Shown here one piece after another: positions 43,630-52,408 of a stretch of 64,000 nucleotides of DNA; the stretch's first letter is position 1; every line of letters begins with the position of its first letter. Under the pieces are notes generated by a model. The model was not told the origin of the DNA. It did no database searches and worked only from the letters and a program-made list of their open reading frames with translations. This DNA is from an uncultured Chitinophagaceae bacterium (GTDB taxonomy: Bacteria > Bacteroidota > Bacteroidia > Chitinophagales > Chitinophagaceae): positions 186,001 to 250,000 of the forward strand of contig CALMED010000012.1 in assembly GCA_937862815.1 (NCBI GenBank), written 5' to 3'. A program made the position numbers and the translations under genes.

Positions 43630-43675
43630 GGAATACCGGCTGCCAGCAGGTATAACTGCATGAACGTTCATTAGT

Positions 43676-43715
43676 CGTTTTCGCCGTAAGGAATCTTCAA
43701 AAAACGGCGAAAACG
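43676..43715 (+). terminator. Long-stem hairpin between the FG-GAP gene and ppc
   Basis: Perfect 12-base arms CGTTTTCGCCGT and ACGGCGAAAACG around a 16-base loop, followed by TTTTAT. It begins 47 bases after the FG-GAP stop and ends 53 bases before ppc. It may be a terminator or a control hairpin in the ppc leader. Confidence 0.6.
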
Positions 43716-43768
43716 TTTTATCTTTCCATCCCTCGGTTGCCTGCCATTTTTTTTAAATCAATCATAGT

Positions 43769-46312
43769 ATGCCTTTATCCCAAGCAGCCGGCTTGCAGCA
43801 ATTCAAAAACCAGGTGGGTATCCGGTTCCAGCTGTACAACAGCCTGTTTACCTCGCTGCCTTTTCACCGCATTGAACGCACCGGCATCCTGCTGTCCCTG
43901 TTGCTCAACAATTGTGAAGACGGCTACCGGCAGGGACTGAGCCCCGCCGCCATCATCTCCGATTTCTTCAGCCGGCATACCCCGTATGGTAAAGAACAGG
44001 AGCAACTCGACCTCCTGTTCCGGTTTGTGCAGTATGCCGAGCGGCAGATCGTGTTGTTTGATGCACTGGAAGACGCGTCTTTCACCGCGGTACACGACAT
44101 GCAGGGAAGCGGAACGGTAAAACAGTTGCTCAACGATGTACAGCAGGCCGGCAAAGAACAGGAGCTGCTGGATAAACTGAACGACTACGAAATCCGCCTT
44201 GTGCTCACGGCACATCCCACGCAGTTTTACCCGGGCACGGTGCTGGGCATCATTCACGACCTGGCAAAAGCGCTGAATGACAACAATGCCGCCCAGATCA
44301 ATACCTATCTGCAGCAGTTGGGCAAGACCCCCTTTCTGAAACGGCAGAAGCCCACGCCCTACGATGAAGCAGTGAGCCTCATCTGGTTCCTGGAAAACGT
44401 TTTTTACGCCGCAGCGGGAAAAATATACACCCAGCTCAAACAACAACTGGAGCTGGGGATCGAATACAACCAGCCCCTGATCTGCATGGGTTTCTGGCCC
44501 GGGGGCGACCGCGACGGAAACCCCTTCGTGACCAGCGATATCACACTCAAAGTAGCCGCAGCACTGCGGGGCGCCATCATCAAGTGCTACTACATGGACG
44601 TGCGCAAACTTAAGCGGCGCCTGACCTTTAAAGGCGTGGAGCACCTGCTGGCAGATCTGGAGCAAAAACTCTACAACAACATTTTCATCCCCGGATACAC
44701 CACCAGCCTCACCCGAAAGGAAATACTGGGAACACTTTTCGAGATCCGCACCATCATCGTACACCAGCACAACGGGCTGTTTCAGCAACTGGTGGAGCAA
44801 CTCATCAACCGGGTACAACTCTTTGGGCTTTACTTTGCCACGCTGGACATACGGCAGGACAGCAACGTACACGGACAGGTACTGCAGGCCCTGGCTGCAC
44901 AGCACGGAACCGATGGCTACACTCTGCTGCCCGGCTTTGCACCCGATCCGGAACAGGCAGCCACCGACAGCCTGGTGCAGGATACGCTGGCCTCCATACA
45001 AGCCATGCGCACCATCCAGGAGATGAACGGAGAGGAAGGCTGCAACCGCTACATCATCAGCCAGTGCAACAGCGCCCGCAACGTACTGGAAGTATTTCAG
45101 CTGTTTGAACTGGCGGGCTGGGACCGGAAACATATCACGGCCGATATCATTCCCCTGTTCGAGACCATTGACGACCTGCAACGGGCAGCCGGCATTATGG
45201 AAGAACTGTACACCCATGTCACTTACCGGCAGCACCTGCAACGCCGCGGCAACAAGCAAACCATCATGCTGGGCTTCAGCGACGGTACCAAAGACGGCGG
45301 TTACCTCATGGCCAACTGGAGCATCTACAAAGCCAAAGAAGCGCTGACGTTGCTGTCGCGTACGTACGGCATTGATGTGGTGTTCTTTGACGGGCGGGGT
45401 GGTCCGCCGGCCCGTGGTGGTGGAAAAACGCACAAGTTTTATGCCTCCATGGGTAAAAACATTTCCAACAAGGAAATCCAGCTGACCATCCAGGGACAAA
45501 CCGTCAGTTCCAACTTCGGCACTATAGAAGCCGCCCAGTACAACATTGAACAACTGCTGCATGCCGGCATAAGCAACGACCTCTTCGCCGCCTCCAAAGT
45601 GGTGCTGCAGCCCGGGGAAGAAGCGCTGATCACCGAGGTGGCTACCTGCAGCCAGCAGGCCTACCTCGCATTAAGGGAACACCCCTCTTTTGTGCAATAC
45701 CTGGTGGATGTGAGCCCACTCCGTTACTACAGCGAAACCAATATCGCCAGCCGCCCCACCAAACGGGGCGCCGCAGCCCGGCTGGAATTGAAAGACCTCC
45801 GTGCCATTCCTTTTGTAGGCGCGTGGAGCCAGATCAAGCAGAATGTAACGGGATACTACGGCGTGGGCACAGCCCTGGAGCAGATCGAAGCGTCGGGTCG
45901 TTTTGAACAACTCAAACAACTGTACAGCCATTCGCTGTTTTTTAAAACCCTGATGGATAACTGCGAAATGGCTTTGCAGAAATGCTTTTTCCCGCTCACC
46001 GCCCACCTGGCAGAAGAACCGGTTTATGGAGAAATCTGGCAACTGATTCACAGCGAATACGAGCGTACCAAAAAGTATGTTTTAAAATTAAGTGGGAAAA
46101 GCAGCCTCATGGAAGACTACCCGGTGGAACAATTGTCCATCCGTATGCGGGAGCGGATCGTGTTGCCGCTGACCACCATCCAGCAGTATGCCATTCAGAA
46201 AACCCGGGAACTGAGCCAGCCGGGCGTACCGGCCGGCCGGAAGGAAGACTATGAAAAACTGATCATCCGCAGTTCGTTTGGCATCATTAACGCGGCGCGG
46301 AACTCGGCCTGA
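43769..46312 (+). CDS. ppc: Phosphoenolpyruvate carboxylase
   Basis: 847 residues, slightly shorter than the common 880-930. It adds bicarbonate to PEP to make oxaloacetate, refilling the TCA cycle. Catalytic H149 is in VLTAHPTQ. The GGDRDGNPFVT block, MLGFSDGTKDGGY and FDGRGGPPARGGG (PEP/bicarbonate loop) are all present, and the C-terminus ends in the expected allosteric-site-type RSSFGIINAARNSA. Cytosolic homotetramer by family. A long-stem hairpin lies just upstream. Confidence 0.97.
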   Translation: MPLSQAAGLQQFKNQVGIRFQLYNSLFTSLPFHRIERTGILLSLLLNNCEDGYRQGLSPAAIISDFFSRHTPYGKEQEQLDLLFRFVQYAERQIVLFDALEDASFTAVHDMQGSGTVKQLLNDVQQAGKEQELLDKLNDYEIRLVLTAHPTQFYPGTVLGIIHDLAKALNDNNAAQINTYLQQLGKTPFLKRQKPTPYDEAVSLIWFLENVFYAAAGKIYTQLKQQLELGIEYNQPLICMGFWPGGDRDGNPFVTSDITLKVAAALRGAIIKCYYMDVRKLKRRLTFKGVEHLLADLEQKLYNNIFIPGYTTSLTRKEILGTLFEIRTIIVHQHNGLFQQLVEQLINRVQLFGLYFATLDIRQDSNVHGQVLQALAAQHGTDGYTLLPGFAPDPEQAATDSLVQDTLASIQAMRTIQEMNGEEGCNRYIISQCNSARNVLEVFQLFELAGWDRKHITADIIPLFETIDDLQRAAGIMEELYTHVTYRQHLQRRGNKQTIMLGFSDGTKDGGYLMANWSIYKAKEALTLLSRTYGIDVVFFDGRGGPPARGGGKTHKFYASMGKNISNKEIQLTIQGQTVSSNFGTIEAAQYNIEQLLHAGISNDLFAASKVVLQPGEEALITEVATCSQQAYLALREHPSFVQYLVDVSPLRYYSETNIASRPTKRGAAARLELKDLRAIPFVGAWSQIKQNVTGYYGVGTALEQIEASGRFEQLKQLYSHSLFFKTLMDNCEMALQKCFFPLTAHLAEEPVYGEIWQLIHSEYERTKKYVLKLSGKSSLMEDYPVEQLSIRMRERIVLPLTTIQQYAIQKTRELSQPGVPAGRKEDYEKLIIRSSFGIINAARNSA

Positions 46313-46387
46313 TTACAGCGGATCTTTCCCTGGCGGCACAGCAGCCATACCGGCAGAAAGCCTATTTTTGCACCTCAATTTTCCGCC

Positions 46388-47263
46388 ATGAGTCGTGTAA
46401 AAACAGGCCTGGTGCAGATGAGCTGTACCGCCCGCAAAGAAGAGAACCTGCAGAAAGCCATCACCCGTATACGCGAAGCAGCGGCCATGGGTGCCCAGAT
46501 CATCTGCCTGCAGGAACTGTTCACCTCGCTTTACTTCTGCGATGAAGAAAACTACGATAACTTTTTACTGGCGGAGGCCATACCGGGTCCATCCACGGAG
46601 GCCTTGAATGCAGTAGCCCGCGAACTGGGTGTGGTGATCATCGCCTCCCTGTTTGAAAAACGGGCACAGGGCCTGTACCACAATACAACAGCCGTCCTCG
46701 ATGCCGACGGCAGTTACCTCGGCAAGTACCGCAAGATGCACATCCCCGATGATCCGGCTTATTACGAGAAATTTTATTTCACACCGGGCGACCTGGGCTA
46801 CAAGGTGTTCCGCACCAAATTCGCTACCATCGGCGTACTGATCTGCTGGGACCAATGGTACCCGGAGGCAGCCCGCATTACCGCACTGATGGGCGCCGAC
46901 ATCCTCTTCTACCCCACGGCCATTGGGTGGGCCACATCGCAGGATGCAGCTACCAATACCGAACAGTACAACGCCTGGCAAACCATCCAACGCAGCCATG
47001 CGGTAGCCAATGGCGTGCACGTAGTGAGTGTAAACCGGGTAGGCCTGGAACAGAACGGCGCCATGCAATTCTGGGGCGGCTCTTTTATCAGCAATCCTTT
47101 CGGTACCGTACTGTACCAGGCGCCGCACGAAGAAGAAGTGATACACGTACAGGAACTGGACCTGCAGCTGAGCGACCGCTACCGGACGCACTGGCCGTTT
47201 CTACGCGACCGGCGGATTGACTCCTACCAGCCCATCACCAAACGGTACCTCGACGAAGGGTAA
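46388..47263 (+). CDS. aguB: N-carbamoylputrescine amidase
   Basis: 291 residues, nitrilase superfamily. The triad is visible as E43 (QELFTSLYF), K116 (GKYRKMHIP) and C153 (LICWDQWYPE). It hydrolyses N-carbamoylputrescine to putrescine, CO2 and ammonia, the second step of the agmatine route to polyamines. The specific assignment comes from the close overall pattern (PDDPAYYEKFYFTPGD, WATSQDAATNTEQYNAWQTIQRSHAVANG) and from the agmatine deiminase gene 52 bases downstream. Confidence 0.95.
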   Translation: MSRVKTGLVQMSCTARKEENLQKAITRIREAAAMGAQIICLQELFTSLYFCDEENYDNFLLAEAIPGPSTEALNAVARELGVVIIASLFEKRAQGLYHNTTAVLDADGSYLGKYRKMHIPDDPAYYEKFYFTPGDLGYKVFRTKFATIGVLICWDQWYPEAARITALMGADILFYPTAIGWATSQDAATNTEQYNAWQTIQRSHAVANGVHVVSVNRVGLEQNGAMQFWGGSFISNPFGTVLYQAPHEEEVIHVQELDLQLSDRYRTHWPFLRDRRIDSYQPITKRYLDEG

Positions 47264-47315
47264 ACGTCCTTATTGCAACACATGCGAAACAGCTCCGCAC
47301 TTCACTGAATTCTAT

Positions 47316-48368
47316 ATGAACATAACCACTGCCACACCCCGGGAACTGGGTTATCAGTTTCCGGCCGAGTTTGCTCCGCATACAGCCACCTGGCTCAGCT
47401 GGCCGCACAAAGAAGCCAGTTGGCCCGGAAAGATTCATACTATTTTTCCCTTTTACGCACAGTTCATCAAAGAAATCAGCAAAGGCGAACAAGTCTGCAT
47501 CAATGTAGCCGATGCAGCCATGCAGTCCTTGGCGGTGGATCACCTGGAAAAAGCCGGCGTGGACCTGCAGCAGGTGCAATTCTTTTTTCATCCCACCAAT
47601 GATGCCTGGTGCCGGGATCACGGTCCGGCCTTTCTGATCAATCCCCACGCAGAACAGAGGAAAGTAATTGTAGACTGGGGATACAATGCCTGGGGCGGCA
47701 AATATCCTCCCTATGACCTCGACGATGTCATACCCACGCTTATAGGCCGGGAACTGAATATGCCGGTATTTCATCCGGATATTGTAATGGAAGGCGGCTC
47801 GGTGGAATTTAACGGAGCTGGCACCCTGCTTACTTCCACCGCCTGCCTGCTCAACCCCAACCGGAACCCCCATCTCAACCGGGAGCAGATTGAAACCTAC
47901 CTGCGTGACTTCTACGGGGTGGAACAAATCCTGTGGGTAGACGAAGGCATTGTAGGCGACGATACCGACGGACATATTGATGATACCGTCCGGTTTGTGA
48001 ATTCCGATACAGTGTTGACGGTGGTGGAAGAAAACAAAGCCGACGAGAATTACGAGCTGTTGCAACACAACCTGGGTCAGCTGAAAGCTATGCGGCTGCT
48101 CAACGGAAAACAACTGAACATCGTGGAGTTGCCAATGCCCGATCCCGTGGTGTTTGAAGACCAGCGCCTTCCGGCTTCCTATGCCAATTTTTATATTTCC
48201 AATGCGGCGGTGGTGGTACCCACTTTCCGTTGCGCCAAAGACGACCGCGCTTTACAAATCATCCAGCAATGCTTCCCCGACCGGCCGGTGGTGGGCATCA
48301 ACTCCACCGAGATTATCTGGGGGTTGGGCAGCTTTCATTGCCTCAGCCAGCAGGAGCCGGCAGTTTAA
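47316..48368 (+). CDS. aguA: Agmatine deiminase
   Basis: 350 residues from the ATG at 47316; the frame is open upstream into the aguB end but lacks family sequence. Guanidine-modifying fold: TATWLSWPHKEASWPG substrate strand, NDAWCRDHGPAF, ALL-type EGGSVEFNGAGTLL with the catalytic Glu/His region, GDDTDGHIDDTVRF, and the nucleophile C342 in WGLGSFHCLSQQEP. It converts agmatine to N-carbamoylputrescine and ammonia, handing product to AguB. Transcription ends at the strong terminator 21 bases on. Confidence 0.95.
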   Translation: MNITTATPRELGYQFPAEFAPHTATWLSWPHKEASWPGKIHTIFPFYAQFIKEISKGEQVCINVADAAMQSLAVDHLEKAGVDLQQVQFFFHPTNDAWCRDHGPAFLINPHAEQRKVIVDWGYNAWGGKYPPYDLDDVIPTLIGRELNMPVFHPDIVMEGGSVEFNGAGTLLTSTACLLNPNRNPHLNREQIETYLRDFYGVEQILWVDEGIVGDDTDGHIDDTVRFVNSDTVLTVVEENKADENYELLQHNLGQLKAMRLLNGKQLNIVELPMPDPVVFEDQRLPASYANFYISNAAVVVPTFRCAKDDRALQIIQQCFPDRPVVGINSTEIIWGLGSFHCLSQQEPAV

Positions 48369-48389
48369 CCGAACCGTTTCAAATAAACA

Positions 48390-48416
48390 ATGCCCCGCAG
48401 AGAGCCTGCGGGGCAT
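48390..48416. terminator. Bidirectional terminator between aguA and the barrel gene
   Basis: Perfect 11-base stem ATGCCCCGCAG/CTGCGGGGCAT with loop AGAGC, lying between two converging genes and serving both strands. Confidence 0.85.
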
Positions 48417-48438
48417 TTGCTGTTCAGTTAGTATGGGC

Positions 48439-49191
48439 TCAGAAATTAAAGAAGAACGATAATTTGTAAAAATCATTGGCACTGAACGATGTATTATCGG
48501 TGAGATCAGCACCAAAGGAAAAACGCATCCCGGCTGCGCCTTTCGACACCTGTACAAAGGGACCAACCCACTGGTAACCATCGGTACGGGCAAGGCTGCC
48601 ACCGTTAAAGCGCTTACCACCGGCGAGATAGAGATTCTCAAAGTGAGCACCCAGGGCCAGCCAGGGAGTAGCCTTCACACCTGCATTCACCCAGTAGTGC
48701 ATATAGTTGTTGGTGGCCTGGCCGCTGCTCACCGTTTTATTGGAGAGGGCGGCATAGTACCCACTGTAAAACTGACCGAGGAACTTGCTGTCGTCAAAGT
48801 TGATGGTGAGGTTGGGCACGATACCATCGCCAATAACACCGGGTTGTGCAGCACCGCTGCTCAGCAGCGATCCCATGGTAAAGCCCAGCTGGGGGTTGAT
48901 GGCAAATTTACCGGCTTTGAAGTTGAGACCAATGCCGAATTCGGTCCAGTTACCCCAGGCCCGGGCGGTACCGGCACCCCACTGGATACCATAAAAGGTG
49001 AGATCGGTTTTCTCCGACACCGGGTACGAAGCGGCCAGCATGGGATTGAAGCCGAAGAAGGCATCGTGGTTGAGCGACAGCGATACCGAGAGTTTATCGG
49101 CTTCGGATTTTTCCTGGGCAATGGAAGGCAGGGCCGCAACAAGTAAAACGGTCAGCAGCAGGGCAGAAAAGCGCATGTTTGATTTTCCCAT
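48439..49191 (-). CDS. Outer-membrane beta-barrel protein next to ammonium transporter
   Basis: 250 residues (ATG at 49176 possible, 245). Signal peptide RFSALLLTVLLVAALPSIAQ, then amphipathic beta strands ending in the aromatic YKLSFFFNF, a standard outer-membrane C-terminal signal. It resembles a Bacteroidota-specific family (DUF6733-type, from memory) often beside amt genes. The strands KLSVSLSLNHDAFFGFNPMLAASYPVS and FGIGLNFKAGKFAINPQLGFTMG show the barrel pattern. It lies 114 bases after the transporter stop on the same strand. A role in ammonium passage or sensing is only suggested by position. Confidence 0.78.
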   Translation of the reverse strand: MGKSNMRFSALLLTVLLVAALPSIAQEKSEADKLSVSLSLNHDAFFGFNPMLAASYPVSEKTDLTFYGIQWGAGTARAWGNWTEFGIGLNFKAGKFAINPQLGFTMGSLLSSGAAQPGVIGDGIVPNLTINFDDSKFLGQFYSGYYAALSNKTVSSGQATNNYMHYWVNAGVKATPWLALGAHFENLYLAGGKRFNGGSLARTDGYQWVGPFVQVSKGAAGMRFSFGADLTDNTSFSANDFYKLSFFFNF

Positions 49192-49305
49192 AAACGTGTT
49201 TGTTTTAGTGATGAATAAAAATCTTCTTCACTGGCAAAGCAATTACAATACCTGCGCAGGCAGGATAAAAAGGGAAGCAAACGATTCGGGCAAGAATAAA
49301 ATCAA

Positions 49306-50703
49306 TCAGTCAACGTACTCCTCTTTGTGCACACCATTGGGCTGTGTAACCAGCAGGGTGCCCTGGAGGTATTTTTCGTTGTGCTGGGATTCATCCAGCC
49401 CCAGTTCTTCTTCCTCGGAAGAAACACGGATGGGCAGAATGAAATTGATGAACTTAAAGATGAGAAAAGATAAGGTGAAACTGTAGGCCACCACAATGAG
49501 CATGGCTTTCAGCTGGGTGAAAAAGAAAGAAGGATTACCATAGAAAAGCCCCTGCGGCCCCCCGTCAATGCCATGCACCACCTGGCTGGCGAAGACGCCG
49601 GTGAGCAGCATCCCCACCATACCCCCCAGGCCATGACAGGGAAATACATCCAGTGTATCATCAAGCGTTGAGCGTTGCTTGATGCTTACAGCTATATTAG
49701 AAATAATAGCCGCCACCACACCAATGATGATGCTTTGGGGTATGCCTACAAAACCTGCAGCGGGGGTGATGGCCACCAGCCCCACCACGGCGCCGATGCA
49801 GAAGCCGAGTACGGACGGCTTTTTACCGTTGATCACGTCATAAAACATCCAGGACAAACCGGCGGCAGCTGCCGCGGTATTGGTGGTTCCGAGGGCGTTC
49901 ACCGCCAGGTCGGATGCACCCACGGCTGAACCGGCGTTGAAACCAAACCAGCCAAACCAGAGCAGGCCGGTACCGATCAATACATACGGCACGTTGGCCG
50001 GGGGAATTTCTTTCTGCTCGCGGTGGGCAATCCGGCGCTTTAGTACAAGAGCTCCTGCCAGGGCGGCACAACCTGCCGTGATGTGCACCACTGTTCCACC
50101 CGCAAAATCCCAAACGCCCATCTGCGCAAGGAATCCATCAGGATGCCAGCTCCAGTGTGCAACCGGTGCATACACCAGCAAACCAAATAAAACGATAAAG
50201 AGAATGTAGGAGGTAAAGCGAATCCGTTCGGCCACCGCTCCCACCACCAGGCCGGGGGTGATGATGGCAAACATCAGTTGAAACAGAGCAAAGAGTGAAA
50301 GCGGAATGGTGGGAGCACCGGCCCAGGGGGCGCCGGACTTAACACCTTTAAAAAATAAATAGGTAGAAGGATTGCCGATAAAACCGCCGATGGAATCCCC
50401 AAAGCTGAGACTGAAACCCACCGCAATCCACAACACACCCACCACCCCGGCAGCTACCACACTTTTGATCATGGTTGAAATCACATTCTTCCGGTGCACC
50501 ATGCCTCCGTAGAAAAATGCCAGGCCGGGGGTCATCAAAAATACAAGCGCACAGGATACAAGCACCCAGGCAATATCCGCCGCACTGTAGCCGGCATCGG
50601 CAGCAGGAACAAAACTGGCTTCCGGAGAAACAAACATGGCTATCAGTGCCACAATCACAAGAAACAGGAAGGGAAGAATTCTTTTTGAGGTAATCTTGCT
50701 CAT
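49306..50703 (-). CDS. amt: Ammonium transporter
   Basis: 465 residues from the start at 50703 (MSKITSKRIL). Signal-like first helix, then eleven membrane helices of the Amt/Rh fold. Family blocks: LMTPGLAFFYGGMVHRKNVISTM (phenylalanine gate region), APVAHWSWHPDGFLAQMGVWDFAGGTVVHITAG (twin-His region), GTGLLWFGWFGFNAGSA and DDTLDVFPCHGLGGMVG with the second pore histidine. It brings ammonium in for GS/GOGAT assimilation. It lies 177 A/T-rich bases after the gltD stop and likely has its own promoter there. Confidence 0.97.
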   Translation of the reverse strand: MSKITSKRILPFLFLVIVALIAMFVSPEASFVPAADAGYSAADIAWVLVSCALVFLMTPGLAFFYGGMVHRKNVISTMIKSVVAAGVVGVLWIAVGFSLSFGDSIGGFIGNPSTYLFFKGVKSGAPWAGAPTIPLSLFALFQLMFAIITPGLVVGAVAERIRFTSYILFIVLFGLLVYAPVAHWSWHPDGFLAQMGVWDFAGGTVVHITAGCAALAGALVLKRRIAHREQKEIPPANVPYVLIGTGLLWFGWFGFNAGSAVGASDLAVNALGTTNTAAAAAGLSWMFYDVINGKKPSVLGFCIGAVVGLVAITPAAGFVGIPQSIIIGVVAAIISNIAVSIKQRSTLDDTLDVFPCHGLGGMVGMLLTGVFASQVVHGIDGGPQGLFYGNPSFFFTQLKAMLIVVAYSFTLSFLIFKFINFILPIRVSSEEEELGLDESQHNEKYLQGTLLVTQPNGVHKEEYVD

Positions 50704-50880
50704 TCGTTTTCGTTTAATTCTTAAAAAAGAATTTAATAAAGCGAATTTATTTAATATTGACACTTACACTTGTTAATTTTAATACATATTTTTATTTTTA
50801 ATTTGTCCACAGTCTCACAAAAAAAGCATTCTGTTCAGGTTGCCGGTTTCTTTGTGAGGACATACACCGCTCAAAGTAAA

Positions 50881-52380
50881 TTATACCACTAACATATTGG
50901 CATCACGTCGCTCCAGTACCGAGCTTCCCTGCAGGTAGGTATCCACCGCACGGGCACATTCGCGTCCCTCGGAAATGGCCCAAACTACCAAACTCTGCCC
51001 CCGTCGCATATCTCCACATGTAAATATTTTTAATATATTTGTTTTGTAGTCGCTTTCTCCCGCTTTTACGTTACCCCGCTCGTCCAGTTCCACGCCCAGC
51101 TCCTGCAACAATCCTTCCTGTAGCGGCTGCACAAATCCCATGGCCAGGAGGGCCAGTTCGCAGGGCACTTCCCGGTCGCTTCCGGACCGCTCTACAAACC
51201 GGGAAGGGCGTCCATCGACGCCTGTTTCCCACTCCAGGTCCACGATCTGCAGTGCCCGCAGGCGACCGGCTTCATCTCCCAAAAAGGCCTTGGTGGCAAC
51301 AGCCCATTTCCGGTCGGCCCCTTCCTCGTGGGAAGAGCTGGTTTTTAGAGTCATGGGATAGGTGGGCCAGGGCATCTGGGGTGTGCGGCCTTCCGGTGGC
51401 TTCGGCAGCAACTCAAACTGGGTAACGGAACGGGCTCCCTGTCGGTTGGAGGTACCCACGCAGTCGCTGCCGGTGTCGCCGCCACCAATGACCACAACAT
51501 CCTTGCCCGCAGCGGAAATATCAACCGGATGGATATTACTTTCCAGCAAGGCATCCGCCTGCGGATCAAGCCCCGCATTGCGCTTATTCTGCTGTTTGAG
51601 GAAGGGCATGGCAAAATGAACGCCCTCCAGGTTGCGACCAGGGATCGCCAGGTCACGGGGCACTGTGGATCCTCCGCACAGTACAATGGCGTGATATTCC
51701 CGCAGCAGGTCATGAATGCTTACATTAACGCCTACATTGGCATGACAGCGGAATTCCACCCCCTCCTCCTCCATGAGACGGATACGGCGGTCCACAACCT
51801 GCTTTTCCAGTTTAAAATCGGGTATACCATACCGTAAGAGCCCCCCCGGCGCATCGTCGCGCTCAAATACGGTCACCTGGTGCCCGGCCTGGTTGAGCTG
51901 GTCGGCCGCGGCCAGTCCGGCCGGACCACTCCCCACCACCGCCACTTTCTTCCCCGTTCGCAGGTTGGGTTTACGGGGCTGTACAAAGCCCTTCTCAAAG
52001 GCAATTTCAATGATGTGCTTTTCAATTTCCTCAATGGCGATGGCGGGCTGATTAATGCCCAGTACACAGGCAGTTTCGCAGGGAGCCGGGCAGATACGCC
52101 CGGTGAATTCGGGGAAATTATTGGTGGAAGTAAGAATATCGTAGGCCTCTTTCCATTGCTTGCGGTACACAGCATCATTGAACTCGGGAATCACATTGCC
52201 CAGGGGGCATCCATTGTGACAGAAAGGAATCCCGCAGTTCATACAGCGACCTGCCTGCTGGTTCAGTTTTTCGTCGCTGTAACGTTCTACAAACTCGCGG
52301 TAATGCCGCAAACGCTCCCCTACCGGCTGTTTGCCGGGGAGTTCGCGGGTAAATTCGATAAATCCGGTTGGTTTTCCCAT
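50881..52380 (-). CDS. gltD: Glutamate synthase small subunit
   Basis: 499 residues. N-terminal iron-sulfur region CMNCGIPFCHNGCPLGN and CPAPCETACVLGI binds two [4Fe-4S] clusters. FAD site VAVVGSGPAGLAAADQL and NADPH site VVVIGGGDTGSDCVGTSNRQGA follow, with TCGDMRRGQSLVVWAI near the end. It passes electrons from NADPH to the large subunit. It starts 28 bases after gltB, forming one operon. Confidence 0.97.
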   Translation of the reverse strand: MGKPTGFIEFTRELPGKQPVGERLRHYREFVERYSDEKLNQQAGRCMNCGIPFCHNGCPLGNVIPEFNDAVYRKQWKEAYDILTSTNNFPEFTGRICPAPCETACVLGINQPAIAIEEIEKHIIEIAFEKGFVQPRKPNLRTGKKVAVVGSGPAGLAAADQLNQAGHQVTVFERDDAPGGLLRYGIPDFKLEKQVVDRRIRLMEEEGVEFRCHANVGVNVSIHDLLREYHAIVLCGGSTVPRDLAIPGRNLEGVHFAMPFLKQQNKRNAGLDPQADALLESNIHPVDISAAGKDVVVIGGGDTGSDCVGTSNRQGARSVTQFELLPKPPEGRTPQMPWPTYPMTLKTSSSHEEGADRKWAVATKAFLGDEAGRLRALQIVDLEWETGVDGRPSRFVERSGSDREVPCELALLAMGFVQPLQEGLLQELGVELDERGNVKAGESDYKTNILKIFTCGDMRRGQSLVVWAISEGRECARAVDTYLQGSSVLERRDANMLVV

Positions 52381-52408
52381 TTCCTTACGTGTTAGAAGAG
52401 TTCGTTAA

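Noticed and set aside
43775..45562. 595-codon - strand frame inside ppc
   Set aside because: Shadow of ppc, which has all catalytic motifs on the + strand.
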